Shown: in pieces, positions 1-7,266 of the stretch | How the letters are laid out: every line of letters starts with the position of its first letter | How positions within the stretch are numbered: the first letter of the stretch is position 1 | Source: VRUE01 sp963703895 | Lineage (GTDB): Bacteria; Actinomycetota; Thermoleophilia; Solirubrobacterales; 70-9 | Length of the DNA: 64,000 nt | Reading direction: 5' to 3' | Assembly: GCA_963703895.1 (NCBI GenBank) | Contig: CAVPFX010000003.1 | Coordinates: forward strand, 186,001 to 250,000 | Made by a program: the position numbers and the translations under genes | The notes under the pieces: generated by a model | Told to the model about the DNA's origin: nothing | The model's input: only the letters and a program-made list of their open reading frames with translations | Databases searched by the model: none

Positions 1-394
1 CTGTGGTTTTCCCGTCGCCGTTTGTTGCCACCAGGCGGTAGTGGTAGATCGTGTCCGGAGCGAGGCCTTCCAAGGAGACTTCAACCGGCACCGGCGAGCT
101 GCCGGCAGGGATCGTTACTTCGGGTGTCGGGATGCTCATGCAGGCGCTCGTCGCGCAATCGGATATGCCGAACTCAAAGTGCCAGCGAGTCTGTTTGCCC
201 TGCGGGTTTACCTGGGCTTCAAGCGTGGCCTGGCCTGCGCCAATCCCTGAGGCCTTCACACCGTTGATCTGGGGCGCGATCGCGAAGGCACCCTCAGCGA
301 AGAGGGCCGAGACCCACAATGCCACCAGCGCGACCAAAACCATCCGGAGAGTCCTCCCTCCTTCCCCCTGCACTCCCGACTTCATCACCTTCAT
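1..394 (-). CDS. Secreted protein with fibronectin-III-like domain, N-terminal part only
   Basis: The gene runs off the left edge, so only about 131 N-terminal residues are visible. Two in-frame ATGs lie nine bases apart (394 and 385). The outer one is chosen because purine-rich GGGAG and AAAGG tracts precede it. A basic start, a hydrophobic stretch (MVLVALVALWVSALF) and an Ala-rich cleavage region form a signal peptide. A beta-sandwich-like segment follows, with the motif GLAPDTIYHYRLVATNGDG, typical of Fn3-type repeats in actinobacterial surface proteins. The same motif, as GLTPGGLYHYRLVTKNGDG, occurs at the truncated end of the protein at the right edge, so both belong to one architecture. 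It is probably exported. Function is unknown. Confidence 0.75.
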   Translation of the reverse strand, partial: MKVMKSGVQGEGGRTLRMVLVALVALWVSALFAEGAFAIAPQINGVKASGIGAGQATLEAQVNPQGKQTRWHFEFGISDCATSACMSIPTPEVTIPAGSSPVPVEVSLEGLAPDTIYHYRLVATNGDGKTT

Positions 395-422
395 ACCTGC
401 CTTTCTCCCTGGTCATCTACGG

Positions 423-455
423 GGCCCAGGCCGCGCCAGCGGCGCGGCCTGGGCC
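423..455. terminator. Strong perfect hairpin between two secreted-protein genes
   Basis: A perfect 15-bp G+C stem (423-437 with 441-455) closes on a three-base loop. It lies after the stop of the minus-strand gene at 508 and before the next minus-strand start at 394. No T-run follows on either strand, so it is either an imperfect terminator or an mRNA-stabilising hairpin. Confidence 0.5.
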
Positions 456-507
456 GGTGAATCATCGCTTCATTACGACTGATTTTTTGCTGCGTACTAC
501 GGATTTC

Positions 508-1248
508 TCATGCAGGTAAGCCGGACCAGTTCAAGCCTTTATGGGTAGCGCCAGCAAGTTCAGCTAGGGCACTACCGTCGAGGGTGGCCGGAACGCTAAG
601 TGCTTCCAGGCTCGTTAACGAATGCGATTCAATTAAATGCGTTTTCGCTTCAGTTTTGAACGATACCGCACCTTTACAATCCTTAATGAACAGTTTACCC
701 GTCACTTTAACTTCTTCGCCAATCGAGCAAAATTCGCCCATCCTAATGGTGGCGAAAGGCCCGCCTACTACATCCGGGCTAATCTGCACTATTCCTTCTT
801 TGACCCCACCAGTTTCATGTAAGACGATTAAGCCGGTGGCTTTCTCGGATTCAATTAAGCCGGGAGTTTTAACTCCCCCAGGCAAACTGAATGGTTCGCA
901 ATTTTTCGATATCACACCATTTAGCTTAGTAATGCATCCGTGGAATATCGCTTTACCTAATGAGAGTGAACCTTCTAATAAGAGCTTAACATTTTCCGCG
1001 AGGGTTATGCTTGTGCATAAGAACTCAACTTTGGTACCAGATTTAAGCGTTAGTAACAGGCTCGCTGTTTTGTTCTCCACTTCCGTGACCTGAACTTCAG
1101 GTAATAAGACATCTGAGGTCATGGTAACGCCGTTGACCATCCATTTAGCTTCTTTTTCCGCCTGAGCGGCGCTGGTACCAAACGCCATCAGGCCGAGGAC
1201 GAGGCCGCTCAGCACGAGCGCCTTGAGTCCTAGTCTTGATCGAATCAT
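508..1248 (-). CDS. A+T-rich secreted protein, paralogue family A
   Basis: This 246-residue protein has a clear signal peptide (Arg-rich start, hydrophobic core, cleavage near AAQAEKEA). The mature part carries the family pattern seen again at 50243 and 53029: EVENKTASLLLTLKSGTKVE near the N-terminus, GCITKLNG in the middle, GEFCSIGEEVKVTG, then DCKGA, and a C-terminal block PATLDGSA...THKGLNWSGLPA. Its conserved cysteines suggest disulfides outside the cell. Codon use is strikingly A+T-rich: a hand count of 661-720 gives about 45% G+C, against about 80% in a neighbouring housekeeping stretch (4321-4380). That suggests foreign origin or special expression. The ATG is preceded by a GAGAGG ribosome site inside a conserved leader. 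Function is not recognised. Confidence 0.85.
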   Translation of the reverse strand: MIRSRLGLKALVLSGLVLGLMAFGTSAAQAEKEAKWMVNGVTMTSDVLLPEVQVTEVENKTASLLLTLKSGTKVEFLCTSITLAENVKLLLEGSLSLGKAIFHGCITKLNGVISKNCEPFSLPGGVKTPGLIESEKATGLIVLHETGGVKEGIVQISPDVVGGPFATIRMGEFCSIGEEVKVTGKLFIKDCKGAVSFKTEAKTHLIESHSLTSLEALSVPATLDGSALAELAGATHKGLNWSGLPA

Positions 1249-1297
1249 TCTTTGATTCCTCTCACATTGAATTACGGTCGACGCAGATCTTCTGCGC
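1249..1297 (-). promoter_or_regulatory. Conserved leader (hairpin plus ACCGTA motif) of family A
   Basis: Read on the minus strand, a small hairpin (GCGCAGA/TCTGCGT, 1280-1297) is followed by ACCGTAATTCAATG (1265-1278), a GAGAGG ribosome site and the ATG. The same order occurs before the two paralogues at 50941 and 53730, with the motif starting 15-17 bases from the start codon each time. The similarity is limited to this block, which suggests a functional leader rather than recent duplication. Confidence 0.55.
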
Positions 1298-1397
1298 CAT
1301 GCAGAGGTTGAACTCCGCCCGTAGCTTCCCGGCCGGGGCTTCCCTGCACGGGTACGAGAGTCTCACTGAATGAACATAGGTCAAGCACTTGGCAGCT

Positions 1398-1468
1398 TTG
1401 GTTTTATAGAGTGCCAATTGGATCTGCTTTTGGCTCTCTATGGGTCTTTGGCGAAGTCATAAAACCAA
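1398..1468. repeat. Nested inverted repeats upstream of family A gene
   Basis: TTGGTTTTAT (1398-1407) pairs perfectly with ATAAAACCAA (1459-1468). Nested and overlapping, TATAGAGTGCCAA (1405-1417) pairs 11 of 13 with 1430-1442. The two stems share bases and cannot both form fully. The block lies in the otherwise empty 276-base gap between the TetR gene and the secreted gene. Confidence 0.45.
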
Positions 1469-1524
1469 CAGATGTAAAACAGGGGTCCTCGAGTTTTGGG
1501 CGCAGAGTCAGCACGATCAGGGGT

Positions 1525-2853
1525 TCAGGCTGCCTGCTCGCCACGGATGGCAGCGACGGCGGCCTCGGCGCCGATGACCGGGGCTAGGACCATGTAGGAG
1601 AGCGTGGCGGAGATCTCGGGGTGGTGAACTATCCAGTCACGCAGTATGTGGTGGTGGAAAATGCTCCACACAGCACCCCCCGAAGCTTCCACGGTGAACT
1701 CCCCCACGCGATCCTCGGTCGGAGCGCTGTCGCGAATCTGATCGCTGACCGCGGCGATAAGGCGCAATCTGGCGTTCGAACCCTTCGAGCCGATCGCAAA
1801 GTTGTTCTCGAAACAGACGCGTGCAAGCAGTGGGTCTCCGGCGATCTGAACGGCGTAGGCGTTGATTGCGCGGTGGATGCCACCCGCCCAGGTGGAACCC
1901 GCCATCTGCGCCTGGGCGGCTTGGACAACCGCCTCGGCAGCTCGCTCCTCCAAGGCGGCGAGGAAGCATTCTTCGGCGTCGTCGAAGAATGCATCGAAGG
2001 TCCTGCGGGAAACACCGGCACCAGCGCGAATACGCGGGACCGTCAAGTCGCCGTACTTGTAACCGTCGGCGGCAACGAGCTTCCCAACCGCTGCGAGAAT
2101 CGTCGCCCTATCGCCACTGATGGCAGGAGTAGCGCCTGCAACTGCAACTGCAACTGAAGGATTACCGAGCAACGTCCCAAGATCAAGCCCCGCCAAGTGA
2201 TCGGAGGCCTCCGAGGGAAAGCACATCGCCCACTCCATCATCTCGGCCTCAATGCCGGGCAACTCACGCTGGCGCCCGATGAGCAGCCGGTTGCGAGCGA
2301 CGCGGGTCACTCCCGCCATCATTCCCTCGATCACCATCGGCGGCACGACAACTCCGTCGGGGGCACGAGCAAAGCTGGCGACGATCATCGCCGCAAAGGT
2401 TGCCTCGGCGCGCTGTGCCTGCTCGAGTGCCGCCGGGCCGCCCATATATACATCGACCAAAGCCAACTTTGCGGACGCTGGATTGCCCTCGATCTCACGG
2501 GCGAAGGCGGCGTAGATCAAGCGCGGCCGCTCACGCCACTCTTGCTGATCCGACTGGGCCGAGAGCAGCCCGGCGCGCGCGTGTCGGATGACAATCTCGT
2601 GTGCGCGAAGAAAGCAATCCTCTTTGCTCTCGAAGTGCCGATAGAAGGTCTTGGTGGAGACCCCCGCCAGCTTCACGACCTCCCTGACCTTTACCGCGTC
2701 GTAGCCCTGCTCGGCGACGATCTCGGTGATCGCCTGAAAGACCCGGGCCGATTGGTGCGCAGCGACATCATTGGGGTCCATGCCGGGACCCGGCCTCAAC
2801 TGGCTGCGTTCGCCAGTCGTCACGACACCATCCGCTAAAGACAGGCTACGCAT
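1525..2853 (-). CDS. Tandem (double) TetR-family regulator
   Basis: About 442 residues contain two TetR DNA-binding regions. The first is canonical: QAITEIVAEQGYDAVKVREV, then GVSTKTFYRHFESKEDCF. The second, past the middle (ILAAVGKLVAADGYKYGDL and GVSRRTFDAFFDDAEECF), is recognisable but more diverged. Each is followed by a helical ligand/dimer region. Ordinary TetR proteins are about 200 residues and dimerise, so this chain may act as a built-in pseudo-dimer. ATG 2853 is chosen; an upstream in-frame TTG at 2880 would add nine residues. Two 25-base direct repeats upstream are probable operators for autoregulation. The ligand is unknown. Confidence 0.85.
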   Translation of the reverse strand: MRSLSLADGVVTTGERSQLRPGPGMDPNDVAAHQSARVFQAITEIVAEQGYDAVKVREVVKLAGVSTKTFYRHFESKEDCFLRAHEIVIRHARAGLLSAQSDQQEWRERPRLIYAAFAREIEGNPASAKLALVDVYMGGPAALEQAQRAEATFAAMIVASFARAPDGVVVPPMVIEGMMAGVTRVARNRLLIGRQRELPGIEAEMMEWAMCFPSEASDHLAGLDLGTLLGNPSVAVAVAGATPAISGDRATILAAVGKLVAADGYKYGDLTVPRIRAGAGVSRRTFDAFFDDAEECFLAALEERAAEAVVQAAQAQMAGSTWAGGIHRAINAYAVQIAGDPLLARVCFENNFAIGSKGSNARLRLIAAVSDQIRDSAPTEDRVGEFTVEASGGAVWSIFHHHILRDWIVHHPEISATLSYMVLAPVIGAEAAVAAIRGEQAA

Positions 2854-2909
2854 CGCGGACACCGCTCCGCTCCGCTCCAAACCGTAGCCCCAAGTTTTCC
2901 TCTCCTAAG

Positions 2910-2956
2910 ACTCCTAGCAGCGCTAGAAGCTACTCCTAGCGTACCTAGAAGCTACT
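2910..2956. promoter_or_regulatory. Two 25-bp direct repeats, probable operators of the TetR gene
   Basis: Copies at 2910-2934 and 2932-2956 match at 22 of 25 positions and overlap by three bases, giving a 22-bp period (about two helical turns). Each holds a CTAG-spacer-CTAG palindromic core. They lie just upstream of the double-TetR start. A further palindrome, GCTACTTATGAGTAGC, follows at 2951-2966. Confidence 0.6.
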
Positions 2957-3024
2957 TATGAGTAGCAAAAAGTCAGAGGACATACAACTTCGAAAAGCAT
3001 TCGCCCCTGGCGTTTGACGCTCGC

Positions 3025-3585
3025 CTAGGCGCGGGAAACGTACTCGCCGCTGCGGGTGTCGACGCGGATCGTCTCGCCCTCCTCGATGAAGAGCGGGACG
3101 TGTACGACGACGCCGGACTCGAGGGTCGCCGGCTTGCTGCCACCGCCGGAGGCGGTGTCGCCCTTAACCCCGGGTTCGGTCTGCGTCACCTTCATGTCGA
3201 TCGCGCTGGCGACCTGGACGTCGCTGGCTCGCTCGTCGACGAAGAGCACGTCGACCTCGGCGTTGGGCAGCAGCCACTGCATCGCCTCGCCGACCAACTC
3301 GCTGGCGATCTCGATCTGCTCGTAGTCGCGCGTGTCCATGAAGACCGCCGCGTCGCCGGAGTCGTAGAGGTACTGCATCTTGCGCGACTCGGTGCGCACC
3401 GGCCGGAACTTCTCGCCGGCGCGGAAGGTCTTGTCCTGCACCGAGCCGTCTTCGATCCGGCGCAGCTTGGTGCGCACGAAGGCACCGCCCTTGCCGGGCT
3501 TGACGTGCTGGAACTCAATGATCCGAAAGATCTTCCCGTCGATCTCGATATGAGAGCCATTGCGAAATTCGTTGGTGCTGATCAC
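3025..3585 (-). CDS. efp: Elongation factor P
   Basis: The 186-residue product has the normal EF-P length and order: an N-terminal KOW-like domain, then two OB domains. It relieves ribosome stalling at consecutive prolines by binding between the P and E sites. The loop that reaches the peptidyl-transferase centre is HVKPGKGGAF, with the tip lysine at residue 32. The C-terminal OB signature reads GVVVHVPLFIEEGETIRVDT and ends GEYVSRA. No EF-P modification gene (epmA, epmB, ymfI-like) is seen in the window, so the form of lysine used is unknown. In many actinobacteria efp belongs to the aro-pepP cluster; here it is separated from pepP by about 3.7 kb. Confidence 0.97.
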   Translation of the reverse strand: MISTNEFRNGSHIEIDGKIFRIIEFQHVKPGKGGAFVRTKLRRIEDGSVQDKTFRAGEKFRPVRTESRKMQYLYDSGDAAVFMDTRDYEQIEIASELVGEAMQWLLPNAEVDVLFVDERASDVQVASAIDMKVTQTEPGVKGDTASGGGSKPATLESGVVVHVPLFIEEGETIRVDTRSGEYVSRA

Positions 3586-3677
3586 GGCGGCGAATCCTAG
3601 AGAAGCGCGCGCCTCGCGACTTCTCCGCAGCTCAACACAGGGCCAGGGGGTCGATCGTCTAACGTGGCGGACAGGGT

Positions 3678-4172
3678 ATGAAGGGGGTCCTCACAGCCGC
3701 AATATCGGTCGCCTTGATGGCGCTGCTGCCTGCCGCAGCCGCCTCGGCGGAAGAAGGCCCGACGCGGGCTCAGTACGTCGAACAGGTCGAGCCGATCTGC
3801 CAGGCGAACACCGAAGCCAACAAGCGCATCCTCAAGAACGTCAAAACGAAGGCGAAGAGTCGGGTGCCGGCAAAGCTGAAGGAGGCGGGCGGCCAGTTCA
3901 TTCATGCCTCGGTCGTCTTCGGCAAGACCGTGGAAAAGCTCAGCGCGGTGCCGCGCCCCTCGGCCGATGACGCGCGGCTACTCAAGTGGTTCACCCAGAT
4001 GGGGGTCGTGCAGGCGAAGCTACGGGCACTCGGAACCGCCCTGAAGGCGAACGAAGAAATCAAGGCAGCGCATGAACAGATCCGGGTCGAACGGGCCGCC
4101 AACGCGGCAAACAACTACAGCTTCGTCTTCGGCTTCCACTACTGCCACCTGACCCCCTCGCGATTCACCTGA
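3678..4172 (+). CDS. Small secreted helical protein with two cysteines
   Basis: The 164-residue protein has a signal peptide (MKGVLTAAISVALMALLPAAAASA, cleavage before EE). The mature part looks all-helical, with one cysteine early (YVEQVEPICQANTEAN) and one at the end (FVFGFHYCHL). The same layout occurs in the lipoprotein at 44611 (LIEQGDAICAEVNAAV and SEYGFKDC), which implies a shared fold stapled by one disulfide. It stands alone on the plus strand, divergent from efp and convergent with the SDR gene. Function is unknown; it may be a periplasm-like or surface protein. Confidence 0.8.
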   Translation: MKGVLTAAISVALMALLPAAAASAEEGPTRAQYVEQVEPICQANTEANKRILKNVKTKAKSRVPAKLKEAGGQFIHASVVFGKTVEKLSAVPRPSADDARLLKWFTQMGVVQAKLRALGTALKANEEIKAAHEQIRVERAANAANNYSFVFGFHYCHLTPSRFT

Positions 4173-4228
4173 GTCGGCCGGCACAGCGCCGTCCGCGCGA
4201 TCCTGAAGCCGCGGTTACTGCCCCGTCG

Positions 4229-5038
4229 CTACTCGGCGTCGGCGCTTGTGCTCGTCGTCAGCGCCCCGGCCGCCCCGCCGGAGAGAACGCGGCGGACCAG
4301 GCCAGGCATCAGGATCCTCGCCACGGCGGCAAGCGCGTAGGGGCGTGGCACGTAGCGCTCGGCCTTGCCCCCCGGCCCGGCCTCGAAGATCGCCTCGGCG
4401 ACCTTCTCCGGCTTCGAGACGACCCAGCGAGTCAGCGCCCTCTCGCGCAGCTCGGTGGCCGGGAAGCCCTCGGTGACGATGAAGCCCGGCAGGACCATGC
4501 CGACGTGGACGCCGTGGGCGCGCTCCTCCGCGTAGAGCGAGTCGGTCCAGCCAATCAAGGCGAACTTGCTGGCCGAGTAGGAACCGGTCCGGGCTCGGGC
4601 AACGCGTCCGGCGGTGCTGGCGACGTTGACGATCGCACTCGGCGCCGAAGCCCGCAAGATCGGCAGCAGCGCCTCGGTGAGGCGGACGACGGCATCGAAG
4701 TTGAGCTGCATGTGGCGCTGGACGTTGGCGTAGCCGCTCTCGGCGAAACTGCCGCGCCAGGCTCCGCCGGCGTTGTTGACGAGCAGCGTGAGGCGGTCGC
4801 CACGCTCGCCGACATGGGTGCGGATCCGATCGGGGGCGTCGTCCTTGGTCAGGTCGACGGCGACGTAGCTGACGGCGCAAGGCAGCTCCGCAGCGAGCGC
4901 CCGCAGACGATCCTCGCGGCGCGCAACCAGGATCAGCTCGGCGCCGGGCTCGCGGGCAAGCCGGCGGGCGGTTGCCTCGCCGATACCGCTCGAAGCTCCC
5001 GTGATCAGTGCCCTGATTGGCCTGGAACTCACGCTCAC
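4229..5038 (-). CDS. Short-chain dehydrogenase/reductase
   Basis: Starting from GTG 5038 the product is 269 residues, the classical SDR size. Longer upstream reading is low-complexity and overlaps the divergent peptidase, so it is rejected. The NAD(P) motif TGASSGIG lies near the N-terminus. NNAGG follows, then the catalytic set: Ser in VASTAGRVA and YSASKFA (Tyr and Lys). The pattern after the active site (GMVLPGFIVTEGF) is typical. The substrate cannot be told; families this size act on hydroxyl or keto groups of lipids and small alcohols. It diverges from the M42 peptidase with only 35 bases between starts, so the promoters must overlap. Confidence 0.9.
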   Translation of the reverse strand: MSVSSRPIRALITGASSGIGEATARRLAREPGAELILVARREDRLRALAAELPCAVSYVAVDLTKDDAPDRIRTHVGERGDRLTLLVNNAGGAWRGSFAESGYANVQRHMQLNFDAVVRLTEALLPILRASAPSAIVNVASTAGRVARARTGSYSASKFALIGWTDSLYAEERAHGVHVGMVLPGFIVTEGFPATELRERALTRWVVSKPEKVAEAIFEAGPGGKAERYVPRPYALAAVARILMPGLVRRVLSGGAAGALTTSTSADAE

Positions 5039-5073
5039 AACGCTATTCGGTTTGGCGGAATGCGGACGCCCGT

Positions 5074-6150
5074 ATGAATCGACATACTGCCGCTCCTGTG
5101 ACGAGCAAAACCCCCGGACTACTCGACAAGCTCCTCCGTGCTCCGGGCCCCTCCGGCTACGAGGCGCAGGCGGCGGCGGTCTGGCGCGAAGCGGCGTCCT
5201 TCGCCTCGCTCTCCGCCGACGGGATCGGTTCGTCTGTCGCCCGCATCGGCGATGCCGCGCCACTGCTCTCCGTCGTCGGGCACATCGATGAGATCGGCCT
5301 GGTGATCCGCCACATCGACGAGAAGGGCTTCCTCTGGTTCGCCCCGATCGGGGGCTGGGATCCGCAGATCCTCGTCGGACAGCGCGTCGAGGTACAGGGC
5401 CCCAAGGGACCGGTGCTCGGGGTCGTCGGGCGCAAGCCACTGCATTTGCTCGACGCCGATCAGCGCAAGAAGGTTGTTGAAATGAAGTCGCTCCACATCG
5501 ACATCGGCGCCGCCGACGGCGACGCGGCCGCGGAGCTGGTCCGGGTCGGCGACCCCGTCGTCGTCGCCAGCGAGCCCCTGGGACTGGTCGGCGATCGCAT
5601 GGTCTCGCGCTCGATGGACAACCGCCTCGGGGCCTACGTCGCGCTCGAGGCGCTGCGGCGTTGCCACGAGAAGGGTGCGCTCAAATCGAGCTTCGCCGCG
5701 ATCGCCGCGGTGCAGGAGGAGATCGGCCTCTTCGGTGCCCGCACCTCGGCCTTTGCGGTCGAGCCAGACCTGACGATCGTCGTCGACGTCACCCACGCCA
5801 CCGACGCACCCGGTATCGACGAGAAGGAGCTCGGCAGCCACGCACTCGGCTCCGGCCCGGTGATCTACCGCGGCGCCACCCTCTCCCCCAAGGTATTCGA
5901 GCTGCTGGTCGAGACCGCCGAGGAGGCGGGAATCGAGCACACCGTCGGCGCCACCGGCAACTCGACCAGCACCGACGCGGACGGGGTCCAGTTCGCCCGC
6001 TCGGGAATCCCCACCGGCCTCGTCTCGATCCCCCTGCGCTACATGCATTCGCCGGTAGAGATGGTCGACCTCGCCGACGTCGAGGCAACCGTCGCCCTGA
6101 TCGCGGCCTTCGCCGAGCGGCTCGACGGCGACGTCGACCTCAGCCGTTAA
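5074..6150 (+). CDS. M42-family metal aminopeptidase (FrvX/glutamyl aminopeptidase type)
   Basis: From ATG 5074 the protein is 358 residues. It keeps the M42 set of two-metal ligands: VGHIDEIGLV (His), SMDNRLGAYVALEAL (Asp), VQEEIGLFGARTSAF (the catalytic Glu pair), VDVTHATDAP (Asp) and RYMHSPVEMVDLADVE (His). The insertion domain typical of M42, with PIGGWDPQILVGQRVEVQG, precedes the second ligand. M42 enzymes form large tetrahedral cytosolic peptidases that trim short peptides. An upstream in-frame ATG at 5017 would overlap the SDR start and adds unlike sequence, so 5074 is preferred. Confidence 0.93.
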   Translation: MNRHTAAPVTSKTPGLLDKLLRAPGPSGYEAQAAAVWREAASFASLSADGIGSSVARIGDAAPLLSVVGHIDEIGLVIRHIDEKGFLWFAPIGGWDPQILVGQRVEVQGPKGPVLGVVGRKPLHLLDADQRKKVVEMKSLHIDIGAADGDAAAELVRVGDPVVVASEPLGLVGDRMVSRSMDNRLGAYVALEALRRCHEKGALKSSFAAIAAVQEEIGLFGARTSAFAVEPDLTIVVDVTHATDAPGIDEKELGSHALGSGPVIYRGATLSPKVFELLVETAEEAGIEHTVGATGNSTSTDADGVQFARSGIPTGLVSIPLRYMHSPVEMVDLADVEATVALIAAFAERLDGDVDLSR

Positions 6151-6158
6151 CCGAGGCC

Positions 6159-7193
6159 TCAGTTAGCGACGAATACCGCGTCGCGCCCGTTTGCCTTCGC
6201 CGAGTAAAGCGCGGCATCGGCACGGGCGACGAGGTCATCGGTGTTGACGGTGTCGGGCTTGGTCACGGCGGCGCCGATGCTGATCGTCACTCCCACCCCG
6301 ACCGGTCGGCGCTTGCGCACCGCCTGGCGCAGGCGCTCGGCGATCGCGACCGCGTCGGTCTCGCTCGCTCCGGGCAGGACGACGAGGATCTCCTCGCCGC
6401 CGATCCGGTAGATCGAGTCGCCGGCGCGCAGCACCGAGCGCATCGTGTAGGCAACGTCCTGCAGGACGGCGTCGCCGGCAGCGTGGCCGAGCCGGTCGTT
6501 GACCCGCTTGAAGTGATCGAGGTCGCAGAGCAGCAGGGCGTGGGACTGGCCACCTTTCTCGCCGTCGCAGGGGGCACCGTCGAGCTCGGCCAGGCGCTGC
6601 TCGAGTGCGTTGCGGTTGAAGAGGCCGGTCAGCGGGTCGAGCGTCGAGCGTCGCCGGTGGGCGCGGTCGGACTCGACCAGGGCACCGGAGAGGATCACGG
6701 TACTGAGGACCAGGGCGACGGTGGCGACCAAGGCTTGGCTGTGCGCGGAGGCGCTGGCTGGGTCGACCGCGACCGTGCTGACCAGGAAGACGGTGACGAG
6801 GTAGACGGTGCCGACGACCATTCCCCAGGGATCGAAGCGAGCCCCCAGGGTGACGGCCGGGAGCGCGAACCACATAAGCACCGGGCTGGTCGGCCCGCCG
6901 CTGGCGATCACGGCGCCGGCAAGCAGCAACGGCAGCGCACCCCAGGCGCCCGCGACCCACAGCCACGGTCGCGGGCTGCTCTGCATGAAGCGGTCGGCGA
7001 CCGCGAAGCCGGCGAAGCCCATAGCCAACGGGGCCAGCCAGAGCCAGCCGACCTCGGGGCCGGCCGAGGCAAGCGCCAAGGCGAGGATCGCGAAGCAGGC
7101 GGCGCGGTAGCGGCGCACGCGCTGCTCCATGTCGAGCAAGCGCTCGCGGCGGGCGTCCTTGCGGGCGGCCGCCAGCGACTCTGGCCTGGGCAT
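6159..7193 (-). CDS. Membrane-bound diguanylate cyclase (GGDEF)
   Basis: From ATG 7193 the product is about 344 residues. An N-terminal block of roughly six hydrophobic helices is followed by a GGDEF domain: STLDPLTGLFNRNALEQRL, LLLCDLDHFKRVND and RIGGEEILVVLPG. The active-site signature is GGEEI. Exactly five residues upstream sits RAGD, the RxxD inhibitory site, so product feedback by c-di-GMP is likely. Activity is inferred from intact motifs. The membrane block may sense a signal, but no known sensor domain is seen. It lies downstream of pepP, 73 bases after its stop. The far-upstream extension overlaps pepP and is rejected. Confidence 0.9.
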   Translation of the reverse strand: MPRPESLAAARKDARRERLLDMEQRVRRYRAACFAILALALASAGPEVGWLWLAPLAMGFAGFAVADRFMQSSPRPWLWVAGAWGALPLLLAGAVIASGGPTSPVLMWFALPAVTLGARFDPWGMVVGTVYLVTVFLVSTVAVDPASASAHSQALVATVALVLSTVILSGALVESDRAHRRRSTLDPLTGLFNRNALEQRLAELDGAPCDGEKGGQSHALLLCDLDHFKRVNDRLGHAAGDAVLQDVAYTMRSVLRAGDSIYRIGGEEILVVLPGASETDAVAIAERLRQAVRKRRPVGVGVTISIGAAVTKPDTVNTDDLVARADAALYSAKANGRDAVFVAN

Positions 7194-7266
7194 CGCGATC
7201 GCGTTCACCCCCCGCTGATCGGCGGCAGAGGGGGACGCAATGAGCGTTGCAGGAGACCTACCGGGC

